54,407 nt of DNA from Gemmatimonadota bacterium (GCA_023249305.1 JAHFCU010000012.1:1-54407), one strand, 5' to 3'. Shown: positions 1-8,153, numbered from the stretch's first letter. The notes: generated by a model from the letters alone, not told the origin. Program-made: numbers and translations.

Positions 1-756
1 ATACTCGGGCTTCTTCTTGCGCCCCTCCACCTTGAGACAGACGATGCCCGCCTCGGCGATCTCGGCGAGGTGATCGTACGCGCCGAGGTCCTTGGCCGAG
101 ATCAGGTAGCCGCGGTCGAGCTCCTGTCGCGTGTCCATGTCGGTGAGCACGTAGTCCTTGCGGCAGCTCTGCGCACACGAGCCGCGATTGGCGCTGCGCT
201 CGGAGATCATGCCCGACATGAAGCACTGGCCGCTGTACGAAATGCAGAGCGCTCCGTGGACAAAGCTCTCGAGGCCGAGTTCGGGAACGGCCGCGTGGAT
301 GGCGCGGATGTCGTCAAGCGTGTTCTCGCGCGCGAGCACCACGCGCTCCAGCCCGAGCCGCTGGACGACACGCGCCCCGCTCACGTCGTGCACGGTCATC
401 TGTGTGGAGCCGTGGATCGCGAAGCCCGGATAGACCGCCTGAATGAGGCGCACGAGGCCGATGTCCTGCACGATGGCCGCGTCAATGCCGCGGTCAATAC
501 ACTCGCCGAGATACGTGAGACACTCCTCGAGCTCGGCGGGCTTCACCAGAGTGTTGAGCGTCATGAAGACGCGCACGCCGCGCGCGTGCGCGATCTGGCA
601 GGCGACCGCCAGGTCGTCGAGCGAGAGCTGCGCCCCTTCGTCGCGGGCATTGAACTTCGATGCACCGAGGTACACCGAGTTCGCACCGTTCGCGACGGCG
701 GCGCGGACGGAGTCAACGCTGCCGGCGGGCGCGAGGAGTTCGGGGGCGGTGGGCAT
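1..756 (-). CDS. U32 family peptidase-like protein (RlhA/TrhP/YhbU-type), 3' end cut by window
   Basis: The first 252 codons are present and the C-terminus runs off the left edge. The protein opens with PELLAPAGS and a Gly/Ala-rich segment ending SVYLG, as in U32 proteins. The U32 signature lies around residues 165-185 (ESFVHGALCISYSGQCFMS), followed by cysteines in GSCAQSCRKDY and by KVEGRKK near the cut end. Characterised relatives act in hydroxylation of tRNA (TrhP) or 23S rRNA (RlhA), or in oxygen-independent ubiquinone hydroxylation, rather than as true proteases. Which subgroup this is cannot be decided without the C-terminal half, where RlhA carries an extra domain. The ATG at 756-754 was chosen because the family N-terminus begins there. 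Confidence 0.85.
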   Translation of the reverse strand, partial: MPTAPELLAPAGSVDSVRAAVANGANSVYLGASKFNARDEGAQLSLDDLAVACQIAHARGVRVFMTLNTLVKPAELEECLTYLGECIDRGIDAAIVQDIGLVRLIQAVYPGFAIHGSTQMTVHDVSGARVVQRLGLERVVLARENTLDDIRAIHAAVPELGLESFVHGALCISYSGQCFMSGMISERSANRGSCAQSCRKDYVLTDMDTRQELDRGYLISAKDLGAYDHLAEIAEAGIVCLKVEGRKKKPEY

Positions 757-924
757 CGAGCGAAAGATAGCGATTCTGATGGCGACGGCGCCCGACAGCA
801 CGTCACGGCATGGGCGCGTCCGGGCTGCCACTCGTTCGACCGCTCGCTCCCCACCATTAGGCCGGCACGAAGCATGAAACCACATGGCCGGCGCGTGCGT
901 AGAGAGGGCAACCGGAGGGGATCC

Positions 925-1233
925 ATGTTCACACTCACGTTCCTTATCTCCACAGCCGTGCTCGTTGTCAGCGCAGCGATGGGCTATGGCACCGCGCGCC
1001 GCTTCGTCCGTGATCGCCTGCGCTACGTGGAGGGCGCCCACAAGCCGTCGGTGCCGGTGGTCGTCGGCGTCGCCGCCTTCCTGCTCGCGCTGCCAGTACT
1101 GAGCCTCGTGTCCATCCTGCCGCTCATTCATCTCGGCGGCGGCGCCGCTATTGCGCTCGGTGCAAGCGTTGGGCTTGGTGTGCGCGCCGGTTCGAAGGAC
1201 GTCCGCGACGGTCGCTATCAACTGCACGGTTAG
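925..1233 (+). CDS. Small two-TM membrane protein, function unknown
   Basis: A 102-residue protein. Residues about 1-22 form a hydrophobic N-terminal helix (FLISTAVLVVSAAMGYG), then comes a short basic loop (RRFVRDRLR), a second hydrophobic stretch at about 45-90 that may span the membrane once or twice, and a polar tail ending DGRYQLHG. The frame is open far upstream, but the ATG at 925 has a strong ribosome site (GGAGGGG at 914-920) at ideal spacing and begins the hydrophobic helix, so it is preferred. I do not recognise a family. It stands alone and is followed by a clear terminator at 1319. Confidence 0.75.
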   Translation: MFTLTFLISTAVLVVSAAMGYGTARRFVRDRLRYVEGAHKPSVPVVVGVAAFLLALPVLSLVSILPLIHLGGGAAIALGASVGLGVRAGSKDVRDGRYQLHG

Positions 1234-1318
1234 ACGACGTGTGCCGCAGGCTGATGGCGGATCATCGAATCTGATGGACCGGCCGGAAGCGCCACCACGC
1301 GACGATCAACAACACAAC

Positions 1319-1350
1319 GCCCGGCGGCCGAGTGACCCGCCGGGCTTCTT
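1319..1350 (+). terminator. Intrinsic terminator downstream of the 925-1233 gene
   Basis: A perfect 9-bp stem (GCCCGGCGG at 1319-1327, CCGCCGGGC at 1337-1345) with an 8-base loop, followed by TTCTT and preceded by an A-rich stretch (AACAACACAA). The A-rich flank could let it also terminate minus-strand transcription after the 1403-1567 gene. Confidence 0.8.
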
Positions 1351-1402
1351 CATGCCGAGGAGCGCGCTGCGCCAACGCCCGCTAGCGCGCCTCGACGAGC
1401 CC

Positions 1403-1567
1403 TCAGCTCTCCTTCGCCGGCGCTTTCCAGAATCGAAGCAGCCAGGCTACGGCCACGAGCGCGATTCCGGTCCACCGCAACGCATCGGCATTGAAGCGAA
1501 TCCCGGCGCCGAACAGCACGAGTCCGCCGAGGGCTAGAGTGAGCTTGATGACGGTGCGACTGGTCAT
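1403..1567 (-). CDS. 54-residue membrane protein, function unknown
   Basis: A short reading frame with ATG at 1567-1565 and TGA at 1405-1403. The protein begins MTSRTVIKLTLALGG, has one hydrophobic segment at about residues 8-20 and a second at about 32-45 (TGIALVAVAWLLRF), and ends with a charged tail (KAPAKES). Two transmembrane helices with a short hydrophilic turn (IRFNADALR) are typical of small bacterial membrane proteins and unlikely in non-coding GC-rich DNA. It is followed by the 1319-1345 hairpin on this strand. No family recognised. It lies 37 bases downstream of the 1605-2648 gene on the same strand and could be the last gene of that operon. Confidence 0.6.
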   Translation of the reverse strand: MTSRTVIKLTLALGGLVLFGAGIRFNADALRWTGIALVAVAWLLRFWKAPAKES

Positions 1568-1604
1568 GGGCGTCTCGTCGCGCCACGCGGAAACCGAAGC
1601 GCGT

Positions 1605-2648
1605 TCATTGATCCGTTCGCGTGCATCCAGGAACTTCGAGAATCAGGTCAGCACCGAACGCGCGTGACGGCGTCTGGAATCCGGGCACCGCACCGCCCTG
1701 CAGAACCTTCCGCGCGATGAGCACGGCAGTCTTCGCCGTGAGCGTGTAGCCGTCGGGCGTGCGAAGACGCGACACCACCAGCCTCCCCGCATCATCGCGG
1801 GCTTCGCCCCACAGCAACGCCGTAGCCCGCGCGCGCTCGTCGGCTGATGGCCCGGGCGGGCGGCGGCGAATCGCGTCCACCATGCGGCGCCGCATAAAGG
1901 CCGTGCGCAGCAGCGGCGCGATGATTCGCGAGAGGCGCATCGACCGCACCACCGACGGGGGCATGGCGACGTACACCTCGATGTCGGGAATTCCGGTGCT
2001 GTGATACGCAGTGGCGACGTCTCCCCACGGGATCGTCACCGTGAGCCGCGGCTTGTCACCGAAGTCGACGACGCGCGTACGCCACCCGGGCGGCACGGGC
2101 ACAATCGCGCCGTTGCGGCGGACGGCGCCCGGGCTGCCGGCATTCTCCGCCATTGTCGTGGCCGTTCCACGAGACAGCCCGCTTCCGCCGTGAAACGCAA
2201 GCGATAGTGCGATCGCTGAAGGCAGTCGCCGCTTCAGGTGTGCGGCCAGACAGTCGCTGGGGACGACATCAAAGCCGGCGCCCGGAAGCAGCATCACACC
2301 CGCGGCGTGCGCCTCGGCGTCGCGCGCGGCGAGCGACTCGAAGACAGCGATCTCGCCCGTGATGTCGAGGTAATGGACGCGATTCCGCAGGCAGGCGTCC
2401 GCCATCTGCCGAGACGTGCGCGCGAACGGCCCCGCACAGTGAATCACGACGATGGCACCGGCGAGCGCTCGATCGAGGGCCGCGGCGTCATCCAGTGCAG
2501 CGACGCGCCCTTCCAGCCCGTGCCGCCGCGCGATGGCGCGCACGGCATCGGCGTCACGTCCGGCAACCACGGGACGCACACCCTGCGCGAGGCACTCTTC
2601 CACAACGAGCTGGCCCGTGTAGCCGGTGGCGCCGTACACCACGATCAA
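1605..2648 (-). CDS. Saccharopine dehydrogenase-like NAD(P)-binding oxidoreductase
   Basis: A 347-residue protein opening with a Rossmann motif, VVYGATGYTGQLV (residues 3-15), followed by AGRD at the end of the second strand, as in the saccharopine dehydrogenase-like / trans-acting enoyl reductase family. The middle holds HCAGPFARTS and HYLDITGE, both typical of this family. True saccharopine dehydrogenases are involved in lysine metabolism, but this subgroup is broader and its substrates are mostly unknown. The start is TTG at 2648-2646, four bases after the stop of the upstream hydratase, whose last codons supply a GAGGGAT ribosome site. As the last large gene of an acyl-CoA operon, a reductase role on a CoA-pathway intermediate is possible but is inference. 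Confidence 0.75.
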   Translation of the reverse strand: MIVVYGATGYTGQLVVEECLAQGVRPVVAGRDADAVRAIARRHGLEGRVAALDDAAALDRALAGAIVVIHCAGPFARTSRQMADACLRNRVHYLDITGEIAVFESLAARDAEAHAAGVMLLPGAGFDVVPSDCLAAHLKRRLPSAIALSLAFHGGSGLSRGTATTMAENAGSPGAVRRNGAIVPVPPGWRTRVVDFGDKPRLTVTIPWGDVATAYHSTGIPDIEVYVAMPPSVVRSMRLSRIIAPLLRTAFMRRRMVDAIRRRPPGPSADERARATALLWGEARDDAGRLVVSRLRTPDGYTLTAKTAVLIARKVLQGGAVPGFQTPSRAFGADLILEVPGCTRTDQ

Positions 2649-2652
2649 TTGC

Positions 2653-3411
2653 TCATCCCTCGTGGTCTCGAGGAGGATGCGGCGCGGCGGCGTCGCGCGC
2701 CTCCGCGTTTGTCTTCACGCCCTCGTCAATGCTGTCGCGGAACGTCATGCCGTCGAGCGCGTAAAAGAGTCGCTTAGTGTATGCCATGCCGTGCGACGAA
2801 TGCGATGCGATGCCCAGCACGATCCGCTCGACCTCACCATCAAACGCGTCCATGCTAAGCACGCGGCTTACGAGCCCGAGGCGCTCCGCCTCGGCTGCGT
2901 TCACCATGCGGCCACTCGCCACGAGATCGAATGCGTGCTTTTCGCCGACCGAGCGGCGCAGCATAGTCATGACGAGGGCGGGCACGGCGCCCAGTCGGAC
3001 TTCAGGATAGCCGAAGACGGCATCCTCACGCGCGAGCACCATGTCGCATGCCGTCGCGAGTCCCGCGCCACCGGCGAGCGCGCGTCCCTGCACCGCCGCG
3101 ATCACGGGCTTCGTCATTTGGCGGATGCCGAGGAAGAGACGACCAAGCGTCCAGGCGTCGTCGGAAGCGCCACCTTCGGTGGTCTCGAGCAGGGCGGCCA
3201 ATTCTCCGACGTCGGTGCCGGCGCAGAAGTGGTCGCCCTCGCCCGCGATCAGCACCGCGCGCACGTCGGGATCCGCCTCGAACTCGTCGAGCGCCTGCCG
3301 CAGCTCGACAATCATCTGCACGTCGAGGGCGTTCTGCGCCGACGGCCGCGCAAGCGTCGCGCGTCCGATGCCGCCGTACATGCCGATCTTCAGCCGCGGT
3401 TCGCTGCTCAT
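2653..3411 (-). CDS. Enoyl-CoA hydratase/isomerase family protein, LiuC-like
   Basis: A 252-residue crotonase-fold protein. It has the N-terminal RATLARPSAQNALD motif, the oxyanion-hole segments HFCAGTDV (61-68) and ALAGGAGLATACD (111-123), and YPEVRLGAVPAL (135-146). Of the two glutamates of classical enoyl-CoA hydratase, the second is kept (E137) and the first is Gly (G117). This pattern resembles LiuC-type 3-methylglutaconyl-CoA hydratases and several isomerases. Its start overlaps the stop of the AtuA C-terminal-type gene by 4 bases, so it is probably translationally coupled. With the carboxylase beta subunit and AtuA genes upstream, leucine or acyclic-isoprenoid breakdown is the most likely setting (inference). 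Confidence 0.85.
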   Translation of the reverse strand: MSSEPRLKIGMYGGIGRATLARPSAQNALDVQMIVELRQALDEFEADPDVRAVLIAGEGDHFCAGTDVGELAALLETTEGGASDDAWTLGRLFLGIRQMTKPVIAAVQGRALAGGAGLATACDMVLAREDAVFGYPEVRLGAVPALVMTMLRRSVGEKHAFDLVASGRMVNAAEAERLGLVSRVLSMDAFDGEVERIVLGIASHSSHGMAYTKRLFYALDGMTFRDSIDEGVKTNAEARDAAAPHPPRDHEG

Positions 3412-3767
3412 GTGGCCGCCGGCAGGTTGGCCGCACGCGCCTCGGCGTCGGGGACGTCGAGTTCCATGCGCAGCAGCGCGGTGGAGAAAACTTTGCCTTG
3501 CGCGTCGGTCTTGAGAGACAGCGTGCCCCCACCGTCGAGCGCACCGTACAGAAGAAAGTTCAGCGCTTTCAAGTTGGGAAGTTCGTAACGCTCCACGCCG
3601 CCTTCGATGATGCCGTCGAAATGGCGAGCTACGCGCTCACGAGTGACGTGTTGCTCAAGCACTGCATACCACTCCGGCCGCAGCGCAATCACACCAACGT
3701 TGGCCGTGTCGCCCTTGTCGCCCGAACGGGCGTGGGCGATGTCGCTGAGCCGTACGCGCATCAGCAA
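3408..3767 (-). CDS. AtuA-like ferredoxin-fold domain protein (separate C-terminal part of AtuA)
   Basis: A 119-residue protein with the conserved N-terminal segment [17 protein letters not shown] (residues 13-29), which is the hallmark of the C-terminal domain of AtuA / DUF1446 proteins. The middle reads [22 protein letters not shown], again as in that domain. In many organisms the domain is fused to the AtuA catalytic-type domain. Here it is a separate gene whose start overlaps the end of the AtuA gene by 7 bases, so the two products are expected to act together. The biochemical activity of the family is unknown; genetically it belongs to acyclic terpene (citronellol/geraniol) utilisation in Pseudomonas. 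Confidence 0.85.
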   Translation of the reverse strand: MLMRVRLSDIAHARSGDKGDTANVGVIALRPEWYAVLEQHVTRERVARHFDGIIEGGVERYELPNLKALNFLLYGALDGGGTLSLKTDAQGKVFSTALLRMELDVPDAEARAANLPAAT

Positions 3768-5122
3768 ACCTCCACGCGGGTCTGCACCACGGACTTGTCG
3801 ATGAGCGCTGGCCAGTAGGCGACGATCTCCTCTACCTTCGGCCGTCCGCCGGCGAAACCCGTGACGCTCGGCGGACCATTGAGCACGAGCGGGATGATCT
3901 CACGCGTGAATCGCTCAACCTTTCGCCTGTCCGCATCGCGCACGCCGATGCGGTACTGCACTTCAGGCGCATGCCGTCCAGCGTCTCCGGCGAGCCGGCC
4001 GTGCGTGGCGGATGCACCGACGAACTCGCTGAGCACTTTTGCAAACTTCAGCCCGAGCCGGTCGAGACGCTCGCGCAGCACGCGGTCGGCGAGTTCCGCC
4101 TTTTCCAACGCGTCGGGCCACGCGTAGACGAGCGATCCCGCCGCCTTGTACCCCGACTTGTAGGCGATCGACACCTTGAGCTTGTCGGTAGCCTGCGCAC
4201 CCTTGATGCCGAAGACGCGTACACGGTCGGCGCCGGCGTCCTCGAGTTGAATCGTCGTGAAGTCGGCCACGACATCGGGCGTGATGTACGAGTGCGGATC
4301 ACCCATTTCGTACACGAGCTGCTCGGTGACGGTCCGCACGCTGACGCGCCCGCCCGTGCCGGCGTGCTTAGTCACGACGAACGTGCCGTCGGCCGATCCT
4401 TCAATGATCGGATAGCCGACATCGGCGAGGTTTGGGATGTCGCGCCAGTCGTGCAGGCAGTTGCCGCCGGAGCACTGCGCGCCGCACTCGATGATGTGTC
4501 CGGCGATGATGCCCGCCGCCAGCTTGTCCCAGTCGGCGGCGCCCCAGCCGAATTCGTGGCGGAGCGGTGCCATTGTGAGCGCCGTGTCGGTGGAGCGGCC
4601 CGTGATGACGACGTTGGCGCCCTTTGCCAGCGCCTCGACGATGGGCGTCGAACCAATGTACGCGTTGGCTGCGATCACTCGGTCGCGCACCGTTGCGAGC
4701 GGCTCGCCGGTGTCCATGCTCCGCAACTCATGCCCCGCGGCAAACAGCTCGTCGAGCCGCGGCAGCAAGTTGTCGCCGGTGACGACACCGATGCGTAGCG
4801 CACCCGCGCAACCGGCCGACGAAGCCATCGCCTGCACCGCCGCCGCACACGCCTCGGGATTCACACCGCCGGCATTCGCGATGACCTTCACGCCGCGTTC
4901 GGCCACCGCCGGCAGGACGCTCTCCATGGCGCCGACGAAATCGCGGGCGTATCCGGCCGACGGGTCGCGATCCTTCTGCTTCTGCAGAATGGACATCGTG
5001 ACTTCGGCCAAGTAGTCGAGCATCAGATAGTCCACTGGCCCACCTTCGACTTGACGGCGCGGTGCTTCGGGCCAGTCGCCCCAGAAGCCCTGCCCGCCGG
5101 CCACGCGCACGACGCGGCTCAC
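3761..5122 (-). CDS. AtuA family protein (DUF1446, acyclic terpene utilisation)
   Basis: A 453-residue protein starting [21 protein letters not shown], followed by [17 protein letters not shown] and [15 protein letters not shown], all diagnostic of AtuA/DUF1446. Later motifs include [23 protein letters not shown] and [16 protein letters not shown]. AtuA is required for growth of Pseudomonas on acyclic terpenes, but its reaction is not established. Start is GTG at 5122-5120, overlapping the carboxylase stop by 4 bases. The gene lacks the C-terminal ferredoxin-fold domain, which is encoded by the next gene. The pairing with a carboxylase beta subunit mirrors atu and liu clusters, but no citronellyl-CoA dehydrogenase or carboxylase alpha subunit is present in this window. 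Confidence 0.88.
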   Translation of the reverse strand: MSRVVRVAGGQGFWGDWPEAPRRQVEGGPVDYLMLDYLAEVTMSILQKQKDRDPSAGYARDFVGAMESVLPAVAERGVKVIANAGGVNPEACAAAVQAMASSAGCAGALRIGVVTGDNLLPRLDELFAAGHELRSMDTGEPLATVRDRVIAANAYIGSTPIVEALAKGANVVITGRSTDTALTMAPLRHEFGWGAADWDKLAAGIIAGHIIECGAQCSGGNCLHDWRDIPNLADVGYPIIEGSADGTFVVTKHAGTGGRVSVRTVTEQLVYEMGDPHSYITPDVVADFTTIQLEDAGADRVRVFGIKGAQATDKLKVSIAYKSGYKAAGSLVYAWPDALEKAELADRVLRERLDRLGLKFAKVLSEFVGASATHGRLAGDAGRHAPEVQYRIGVRDADRRKVERFTREIIPLVLNGPPSVTGFAGGRPKVEEIVAYWPALIDKSVVQTRVEVC

Positions 5123-6735
5123 ACGTCACCTCCACGCCGGCTCGGCAGCACGAACGGGCCGAGGTGCGGGCCGGGGTTCTGCCACGCCGCCCGCAGCGCG
5201 ATGCCGAGCACTGTGCGCGTGTCCTCGGGATAGACGAGCGTGTCCACATAGCCGCGCGCGGCGGCAAAGCGGGCGTCGAGCTGGTGCTCGTAGTCGGCGC
5301 GCATCGCCTCGATGGCGGCCTTCAGGTCGTCCGATGGCTCGAAACCCGCCTTCTTGGCGTCCTCAAGCGAAGGACCGTGCACGGCATGCGCCGCGGATTC
5401 GCCTTCCATCACCGCCATGCGTCCCGTCGGCCACGAGAAGATGAAGTCTGGGTCGAAGCCCTGGCCCGCCATCGCATAGTAGCCCGCGCCCGAGGCGTGA
5501 TTGAGAGTGAGCACGATCTTCGGCACGCTGGTGGTAGCCATCGCCTCGACGAAGTGCGCGCCGGCGCGGATGATCCCCGAATGCTCGGCGTCCTTGCCGA
5601 CCATGAAGCCCGACACATCCTGCACAAAGAGCAGCGGAATACCGTGTCGATCGCAACGCTGGATGAAGTACGCGACCTTCTCCGCGCTTTCGGTATAGAT
5701 GATGCCGCCGAAACGGGCGCCTTCGCCGTGCGGCCCCTTCACGAGATGGCGCAGGTTGGCCACAACGCCGACCGGCGTCCCCTCGATACGCGCGTCGCCG
5801 CAGATCATCTCGCGGGCGATCTCGGGCTGGAACTCATCGAGTGCACCGCCGTCGAGGATGGTGCCCAGCACCGCGTGCATGTCGTACTGCATGCGATGGT
5901 CGCTGGGCAGCAAGGCGTACAGCGTGGCCGGATCGGCTCCGGGCGTCGCCTCGGCATCGAAGGGAGCGACGCGCTCGGGCGGCGCGAGGCGTTCGACGAG
6001 TTCACGGATCTTGGCGAGGCATGCTTCATCGTCGTCCACCGCGTAGTGCGCGACGGCCGAGATTGCCGTGTGCGTACTCGCCCCGCCCAGCGTCTCGCTG
6101 TCGATGACGGCACCGGTGGCGCCGCGCACGAGGTTCGGACCGCCGAGGCCCATGAAGGACGTGCCTTTCACCATCAGGATCACGTCGCTCAGCGCCGGGA
6201 GATACGCGCCGCCCGCGATGCACGGCCCCATTACAGCCGCGATCTGCGGGATGCGCAGGAAGCGGCGCATCAGCGAGTTGTAGTAGAAGATGCGGGCCGC
6301 ACCGTATTGTCCCGGGAAGACGCCGCCCTGATACGGCAAGTTCACGCCGGCGGAATCCACGAGGTAAATGATCGGCAGGTGGCAACGCATCGCGCATTCT
6401 TGTGCACGCAGGATCTTGCCGATGGTCTCTGGCCACCACGAACCCGCCTTGACGGTGGCGTCGTTGGCCACGACGACGCACGGACGGCAGCCGACGTGTA
6501 CGATGCCGGTGACCACGCCTGCGGCCGGCGCCTCGCCATTGTACTTGTCGTGCGCGACGAGCAGGCCGAGTTCGACGAACGGAGTGTCGGCGTCCTTCAA
6601 CCGCGCGATGCGTTCGCGCGCGGTGAGTTTTCCCTGCTTGTGCTGCCGCTCGATCTTGTCGGGCCCGCCGCCGAGGCGGAGCCGATGCTCAAGGTCACGC
6701 GCCGCGGCGCTCAGTTCCTCGAGCCGCGGGCTCAC
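5119..6735 (-). CDS. Acyl-CoA carboxylase beta subunit (carboxyltransferase), LiuB/AtuC/MccB-like
   Basis: A 538-residue carboxyltransferase. It has the N-terminal [13 protein letters not shown] motif, [20 protein letters not shown] (about 142-161), [31 protein letters not shown], and the C-terminal-half motifs [25 protein letters not shown] and [10 protein letters not shown]. These match the beta subunits of methylcrotonyl-CoA and geranyl-CoA carboxylases better than propionyl-CoA carboxylases. It transfers CO2 from carboxybiotin to an acyl-CoA and needs an alpha subunit (biotin carboxylase plus biotin carrier), which is not encoded in this window. Its ATG overlaps the stop of the upstream mutase subunit by 4 bases. 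The exact acyl-CoA substrate cannot be told from what I can see. Confidence 0.92.
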   Translation of the reverse strand: MSPRLEELSAAARDLEHRLRLGGGPDKIERQHKQGKLTARERIARLKDADTPFVELGLLVAHDKYNGEAPAAGVVTGIVHVGCRPCVVVANDATVKAGSWWPETIGKILRAQECAMRCHLPIIYLVDSAGVNLPYQGGVFPGQYGAARIFYYNSLMRRFLRIPQIAAVMGPCIAGGAYLPALSDVILMVKGTSFMGLGGPNLVRGATGAVIDSETLGGASTHTAISAVAHYAVDDDEACLAKIRELVERLAPPERVAPFDAEATPGADPATLYALLPSDHRMQYDMHAVLGTILDGGALDEFQPEIAREMICGDARIEGTPVGVVANLRHLVKGPHGEGARFGGIIYTESAEKVAYFIQRCDRHGIPLLFVQDVSGFMVGKDAEHSGIIRAGAHFVEAMATTSVPKIVLTLNHASGAGYYAMAGQGFDPDFIFSWPTGRMAVMEGESAAHAVHGPSLEDAKKAGFEPSDDLKAAIEAMRADYEHQLDARFAAARGYVDTLVYPEDTRTVLGIALRAAWQNPGPHLGPFVLPSRRGGDV

Positions 6736-7145
6736 GCGTCCTGCGCCTGACGCTCCGCGTACCAGTTGCGGATGTACGCGATGAGCTCGGTTGTGGGAGT
6801 GCCTGGCCCGAAGAGGCGCCCTACCCCGAAGCCCGCGAGCTTGTCCATGTCTTCTTTCGGGATGATGCCGCCGCCCGTGATCAGGATGTCATCGCGGCCC
6901 TGTTCGGCGAGCAGCTCGCGCACGCGCGGGAAGAGCGTCATGTGGGCACCCGACAGAATCGAAAGACCGACGACGTCCACATCTTCCTGCACGGCGGCGC
7001 TCGCAATCATCTCCGGCGTCTGATGCAGGCCCGTATAGATGACCTCCATGCCGGCGTCGCGCAGTGCGGCGGCGACCACCTTGGCGCCACGGTCGTGACC
7101 GTCGAGGCCGGGTTTGGCGACGAGCACTCGGATGGGTCTGTCCAT
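6732..7145 (-). CDS. Cobalamin-binding (small) subunit of a methylmalonyl-CoA-mutase-family enzyme
   Basis: A 137-residue B12-binding domain. The DxHxxG motif is D15-G-H17-D-R-G20, where H17 is expected to be the lower axial cobalt ligand, and SILSGAH and [12 protein letters not shown] follow as in the MCM small subunit. The length equals the stand-alone subunit of split mutases. The large subunit is encoded at 12840-14531 in another operon. It is the first gene of the CoA-metabolism operon, with ATG at 7145-7143. No good Shine-Dalgarno sequence precedes it, and a weak promoter-like pair ends about 10 bases upstream of the ATG. Confidence 0.9.
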   Translation of the reverse strand: MDRPIRVLVAKPGLDGHDRGAKVVAAALRDAGMEVIYTGLHQTPEMIASAAVQEDVDVVGLSILSGAHMTLFPRVRELLAEQGRDDILITGGGIIPKEDMDKLAGFGVGRLFGPGTPTTELIAYIRNWYAERQAQDA

Positions 7146-7154
7146 AGCGTGTGA

Positions 7155-7182
7155 AATAAACGGTCGCGGCGCGGCCGGGCAA
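7155..7182 (-). promoter_or_regulatory. Candidate promoter of the mutase small subunit / carboxylase operon
   Basis: On the minus strand TTGCCC (7182-7177) and TTTATT (7160-7155) are separated by 16 bases. The -10 match is only 4 of 6. Transcription would start about 3 bases before the ATG, giving an almost leaderless message, in line with the absence of a Shine-Dalgarno sequence. Weak evidence on its own. Confidence 0.3.
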
Positions 7183-7311
7183 TAGAAGGTGCGTTGAAGG
7201 GCAAGCTCGAGCCGCTACGTTTGGATGGTGAGGGGACGCAGCCGACACTCAACGCACACGGCCGGTTCGCTCCCGCCCTGCCTTCGACGCCCTCCGATTC
7301 CGGAGATCCCC

Positions 7312-7467
7312 GTGTGGGACGCGGCGTTCTTCGCGAAGCGCACCGACGACGACATCATCGGCGTGCTGACCACCGGAAAGGGGAGAAACATGACGTCGTA
7401 TACGACGGTCCTGAAACCAGAGGAAATGGCCGCGGTTGCGAAATACATCCGCACTCCGCGCTCATAG
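7312..7467 (+). pseudogene. Remnant of a c-type cytochrome gene (C-terminal half only)
   Basis: The encoded 51 residues run WDAAFFAKRTDDDIIGV, then GKGRNMTSY, then EEMAAVAKYIRT. This aligns closely with residues 58-103 of the intact cytochrome c encoded 322 bases downstream (DAAFFAKRTDPDLVKGI, ADEIAAVAKYIRT), including near-identical DNA over the AAFFAKRTD stretch. The signal peptide and the CxxCH heme site are missing, so it cannot bind heme covalently. The frame is open upstream to an ATG at 7225, but that part shows no cytochrome similarity. A ribosome-site-like CGGAGA precedes the GTG at 7312, so a short peptide might still be made. Best read as a decayed duplicate. Confidence 0.7.
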
Positions 7468-7495
7468 CTGCCGAGCGCCCTCGGGAATGACTCAG

Positions 7496-7526
7496 GCGCG
7501 GCGCCGAACTGGTGCCGCGTCTTTCT
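7496..7526 (+). terminator. Intrinsic terminator after the cytochrome remnant
   Basis: A 10-bp stem with two G-T pairs (GCGCGGCGCC at 7496-7505, GGTGCCGCGT at 7511-7520), a GAACT loop, then CTTTCT. Its survival suggests the remnant was once an expressed gene with its own transcript end. Confidence 0.6.
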
Positions 7527-7788
7527 GTCGTGTGCCGACGTCGCCCGGGGGGTAATACATCAGAATATTTCCACTAGAATTGTAGGGTAAATACCTGATT
7601 CATGACCCGTGTAATGCCCCACTTACAACTGCCGTTCCGTTCGTATACTCCATCCATTCGAAACTCGTAAGGGAACCGCCGAGCGTACGTGCGGAACTTC
7701 GCGCAGTTTTCGTCAGATTGACCTTACGAACTTCATCGCCGCAAACGCGACACCGGTTGGACCAGTCCCCTTCCATAAGAGGAGCACC
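7527..7788. other. Gene-free, AT-richer upstream region of the cytochrome operon
   Basis: No reading frame of interest lies here. The stretch is visibly richer in A and T than its surroundings (for instance AGAATATTTCC and GTAGGGTAAATACC at 7563-7595). It holds a candidate promoter (7622-7649) and an 8-bp inverted repeat, TCGTAAGG at 7665-7672 and CCTTACGA at 7722-7729. It ends with the ribosome site AAGAGGAG at 7777-7784, just before the ATG at 7789. It most likely carries the control region for the electron-transfer operon. Confidence 0.55.
7622..7649 (+). promoter_or_regulatory. Candidate sigma70-type promoter for the cytochrome/NrfD operon
   Basis: CTTACA (7622-7627) and TATACT (7644-7649) are separated by 16 bases. 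The -10 element matches the consensus at 5 of 6 positions. The start would lie about 130 bases before the first ATG, leaving a long leader that contains the inverted repeat at 7665-7672/7722-7729. Confidence 0.35.
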
Positions 7789-8109
7789 ATGAGGCGCTCG
7801 ATCATTGTTCTCGGTGTGATGGCCGCTGCCTTTTCGACGTCCGTCGCCGCTCAGAGCGTCGACGGCAAGGCGCTCTACGACGCCAATTGCAAGAAGTGCC
7901 ACGGCGTGGCCGGCAAGCCGTCTGACGGGATCAAGAAGATGAACCCGAAAATCGAGACGTTCGACGCCGCGTTCTTCGCGAAGCGCACCGACCCGGATCT
8001 CGTGAAGGGGATCGCCGAGGGCAAGGACAAGATGAAGCCCTTCAAGGACAAGATGAAGGCGGACGAGATCGCCGCGGTCGCCAAGTACATCCGCACGCTG
8101 AAGCCGTAA
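7789..8109 (+). CDS. Small monoheme cytochrome c
   Basis: A 106-residue exported class I cytochrome. Residues 1-21 form a signal peptide (MRRSIIVLGVMAAAFSTSVAA). The heme is attached at C34-K-K-C37-H38 within DANCKKCHGVAGKPSDG, and M82 in GKDKMKPF is the likely sixth iron ligand. The C-terminal helix ends IAAVAKYIRTLKP, as in many respiratory c-type cytochromes. It is the first gene of an operon continuing with a tetraheme cytochrome, an iron-sulfur protein and an NrfD membrane protein, so it is probably the soluble electron acceptor or donor of that complex. The ATG is supported by the ribosome site at 7777-7784. Confidence 0.9.
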   Translation: MRRSIIVLGVMAAAFSTSVAAQSVDGKALYDANCKKCHGVAGKPSDGIKKMNPKIETFDAAFFAKRTDPDLVKGIAEGKDKMKPFKDKMKADEIAAVAKYIRTLKP

Positions 8110-8128
8110 CCATCACGCAGTGCACCGA

Positions 8129-8153
8129 CGCGGGCATGCGGTGAACGCCCGCG
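8129..8153 (+). other. Hairpin between the cytochrome c and tetraheme cytochrome genes
   Basis: A perfect 7-bp stem, CGCGGGC (8129-8135) and GCCCGCG (8147-8153), with no T-run after it. It could stabilise the 3' end of the small cytochrome message or reduce read-through, giving more monoheme cytochrome than membrane complex. The role is inference. Confidence 0.35.

Noticed and set aside
70-924. Plus-strand extension of the 925-1233 gene
   Set aside because: Lies antisense to the U32-family gene; the ribosome site and hydrophobic start place the real gene at 925.
5062-6750. Long plus-strand frame opposite the carboxylase beta subunit
   Set aside because: Antisense shadow of a complete carboxyltransferase; His/Arg/Ala-rich and without motifs.
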